A stretch of DNA of 64,000 nucleotides from Chryseobacterium phosphatilyticum (GTDB lineage Bacteria > Bacteroidota > Bacteroidia > Flavobacteriales > Weeksellaceae). Both the position numbers and the translations under genes were made by a program. Shown here one piece after another: positions 62,561 through 64,000 of the stretch. Below the pieces are notes generated by a model. The model had not been told where the DNA came from. It did no database searches and worked only from the letters and a program-made list of their open reading frames with translations. Where the stretch lies: positions 1,240,001 to 1,304,000 of the forward strand of contig NZ_PPED02000001.1 of assembly GCF_002899825.2 (NCBI RefSeq). Reading direction: 5' to 3'. The stretch's first letter is position 1. Each line of letters starts with the position of its first letter.

Positions 62561-64000
62561 TTATTTTGAATCCAGATAATTTTTCAGGTCAGAAATATTT
62601 TTAATCTTAAGTTCCTGTGCCTGCTTTCTTCGCATCATCAAAGCGTAAGCATTATTAAATCCAAGGGGTTTCAGCCATTCGATTCCATATTGTTTCTGGA
62701 ATTCCGAATTGACGTAATCAAACGTTTTTTCGGGGCTTTTAGAAACCTCTTCAATCATTTTTGCGGAAGGTTTAAGTAAAACCAAAAGTCCGGTTCCTGT
62801 ATATTCAGGATAAAAATCTATGGCATCATTCATTAAAGCATCAAAGCAAATTTTCGTTCCGCCGAGACCTGTTTTGGTTTCCACTTTATAATCGGTATAG
62901 CCTTCAATGAGCATTTTGTAAATTTCGGTAAGAATATACTGTTCACCAAAAATTTTCGACCCTATTTTTATGGTTTGGGAATTTCCTTTGCGTGGATCTT
63001 TATATAAATTCATTTGTATTAAAAAATCTCTGGCAATTTTATCGGGAGTTTGTTTGAGATAATCTGCTTTATAATTCAGGTCCGTCATGATTGAATCATT
63101 GAATTTCCCTGAAACAAGATTCAATGTTTTTTGTAATTCGGGAAACTTTGCCAATGTTTTTGTTTTGATCACCGGAGCGGCAAAATAAGGAGGAAAAATC
63201 TTCTTATCATCCTGTAAAACATATAAATCAAAAGCCTTGATTCTGCCATCTGTAGAGTATCCGCTGATCAGATCCAATTCTTTTTCATATGCTGCCTTAT
63301 ACATAATGGCATCACTGACAACCAGGGGATGTGCATCGAGGCCGTATACCGAACGAAGTCCCAGATCACCGTCCTGTCGTCCCATAAATTCGGGCGTAAA
63401 ACCAGCCTTAAGTTTATGACCCGAAGCGGAAGTCAAGAGATAAACACCACCCAGGATCAATATGATAACAGGAACAATATATTTTAGTTTCTTTACGGAC
63501 CGATAGCTCAATTTCTGTAAAACTGCGATGGTCTGATCCAAAAAAATCGCCAATAAAGCCGCCGGAATTGCTCCGGCCAGAATCATATTTGTATTATTAA
63601 GTGAAATGCCGCCAAAAATAAATTCACCCAAACCGCCAGCCGCAACAAACGAGGCTAATGTTGCCACCCCAACATTGATGACCGCCGCGGTTCTGATCCC
63701 GGCAATAATTACCGGCATTGCTAAAGGAAGTTCCACTTTGAAAAGCCTTTGCGTTCTATTCATTCCCATTGCTTTGGCTGCTTCAATCACCGCTGCATCT
63801 ACTTCCGTGATTCCTGTATACGTATTTCTGATGATGGGTAAAAGGGCGTAAATAAGCAACGCTACAATAGCCGGAGTAGCTCCGATTCCGAAAGCGGGAA
63901 TCATAAAACCCAATAAAGCAATACTCGGAATGGTCTGTAAAATCCCTGCTATTCCTAAAACAGAACCTGATAATTTTCTTTTTCTGGCAATTAAAATCCC
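62561..64000 (-). CDS. ABC transporter permease / substrate-binding fusion (OpuC-like), truncated by window end
   Basis: The frame stays open to the window edge, so the true start is outside. The N-terminal part has permease helices with the EAA loop EAAKAMGMNRTQRLFKVELPLAMPVI; from about 180 residues before the middle, a periplasmic OpuAC-type binding domain follows (GSKIFGEQYILTEIYKMLIEG, FYPEYTGTGLL). Fused permease-binding proteins of this kind carry quaternary amines such as glycine betaine or choline. The ATPase should lie just upstream. Next gene is the MalY-like lyase, 11 bases away. Confidence 0.93.
   Translation of the reverse strand, partial: GILIARKRKLSGSVLGIAGILQTIPSIALLGFMIPAFGIGATPAIVALLIYALLPIIRNTYTGITEVDAAVIEAAKAMGMNRTQRLFKVELPLAMPVIIAGIRTAAVINVGVATLASFVAAGGLGEFIFGGISLNNTNMILAGAIPAALLAIFLDQTIAVLQKLSYRSVKKLKYIVPVIILILGGVYLLTSASGHKLKAGFTPEFMGRQDGDLGLRSVYGLDAHPLVVSDAIMYKAAYEKELDLISGYSTDGRIKAFDLYVLQDDKKIFPPYFAAPVIKTKTLAKFPELQKTLNLVSGKFNDSIMTDLNYKADYLKQTPDKIARDFLIQMNLYKDPRKGNSQTIKIGSKIFGEQYILTEIYKMLIEGYTDYKVETKTGLGGTKICFDALMNDAIDFYPEYTGTGLLVLLKPSAKMIEEVSKSPEKTFDYVNSEFQKQYGIEWLKPLGFNNAYALMMRRKQAQELKIKNISDLKNYLDSK

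Noticed and set aside
1..64000. CRISPR arrays, tRNA and rRNA genes
   Set aside because: No regularly spaced direct repeats, cloverleaf genes or rRNA segments were recognised on either strand.

Overview
The window looks like a chromosomal piece of a low-GC Bacteroidota genome, most likely Chryseobacterium or a close relative in the Weeksellaceae. The evidence is the codon usage and AT-rich spacers, repeated promoter boxes of the form TAnnTTTG, many AraC-family regulators, a zeaxanthin-type carotenoid operon, a DUF2911 protein, PIG-L and sodium:solute symporter genes, and dispersed intergenic repeats of a kind common in that genus. No rRNA, tRNA, CRISPR array, complete insertion sequence or phage was seen. 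All calls rest on reading the sequence; no database search was run.

Region 1 (1-9.1 kb) is accessory. It holds three unrecognised ORFs, an AraC / alpha-beta hydrolase / acetyltransferase / cupin set, an AraC gene divergent from a DapB-like reductase, and a graveyard with a broken cupin and a broken NarL/LuxR response regulator. A MarR-type gene closes it.

Region 2 (9.3-17.2 kb, minus strand) is a carotenoid operon read from a second MarR gene: marR, crtI, crtB, SRPBCC protein, crtZ, lycopene cyclase, lipocalin, GTP cyclohydrolase II and an SDR-DUF2867 protein. It should make beta-carotene and zeaxanthin from GGPP. The two MarR paralogues share a promoter-embedded dyad, which suggests cross- or autoregulation.

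Region 3 (17.8-27.4 kb) has repeated sets of SDRs, hydrolases, a quinone-reductase-like flavoprotein and an enoyl-CoA hydratase, each near an AraC gene. Two promoters carry direct repeats with AraC-like spacing. An SDR pseudogene here has had its 3' end replaced by the 3' end of an unrelated gene that also occurs at 36.0 and 41.5 kb.

Region 4 (27.7-41.1 kb) has a secreted protein, DUF2911, a PIG-L / 34-residue membrane protein / symporter operon with a divergent LysR, three GNAT acetyltransferases, a membrane AraC regulator, a class-C-like serine hydrolase, a CREST-type membrane protein bracketed by a duplicated gene end, and a large secreted protein.

Region 5 (41.2-45.5 kb) is the most unusual. 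A gene of unknown function faces a small HTH gene across a 24-bp perfect palindrome. A second palindrome with the same half-sites follows, then a 43-residue basic peptide, a PIN-like putative nuclease, and a split DUF4209 gene carrying a HEPN-type R-X4-H motif.

Region 6 (45.7-64 kb) is mostly ordinary: a Crp/Fnr regulator, haloperoxidase-type hydrolase, rhlE-csp cold-shock pair, GT14 glycosyltransferase, secreted hydrolases, OmpA lipoprotein, GH16, a second serine hydrolase, AraC, a P-loop kinase-like protein, PhzF, a YtcJ-like amidohydrolase, a MalY/PatB lyase, and a truncated betaine/choline-type ABC permease-binding-protein fusion.

A repeated, apparently structured element with its own terminator occurs at 1.5, 7.4 and 17.7 kb, with a degenerate copy at 27.5 kb. 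It is the best candidate for an undescribed RNA family here.
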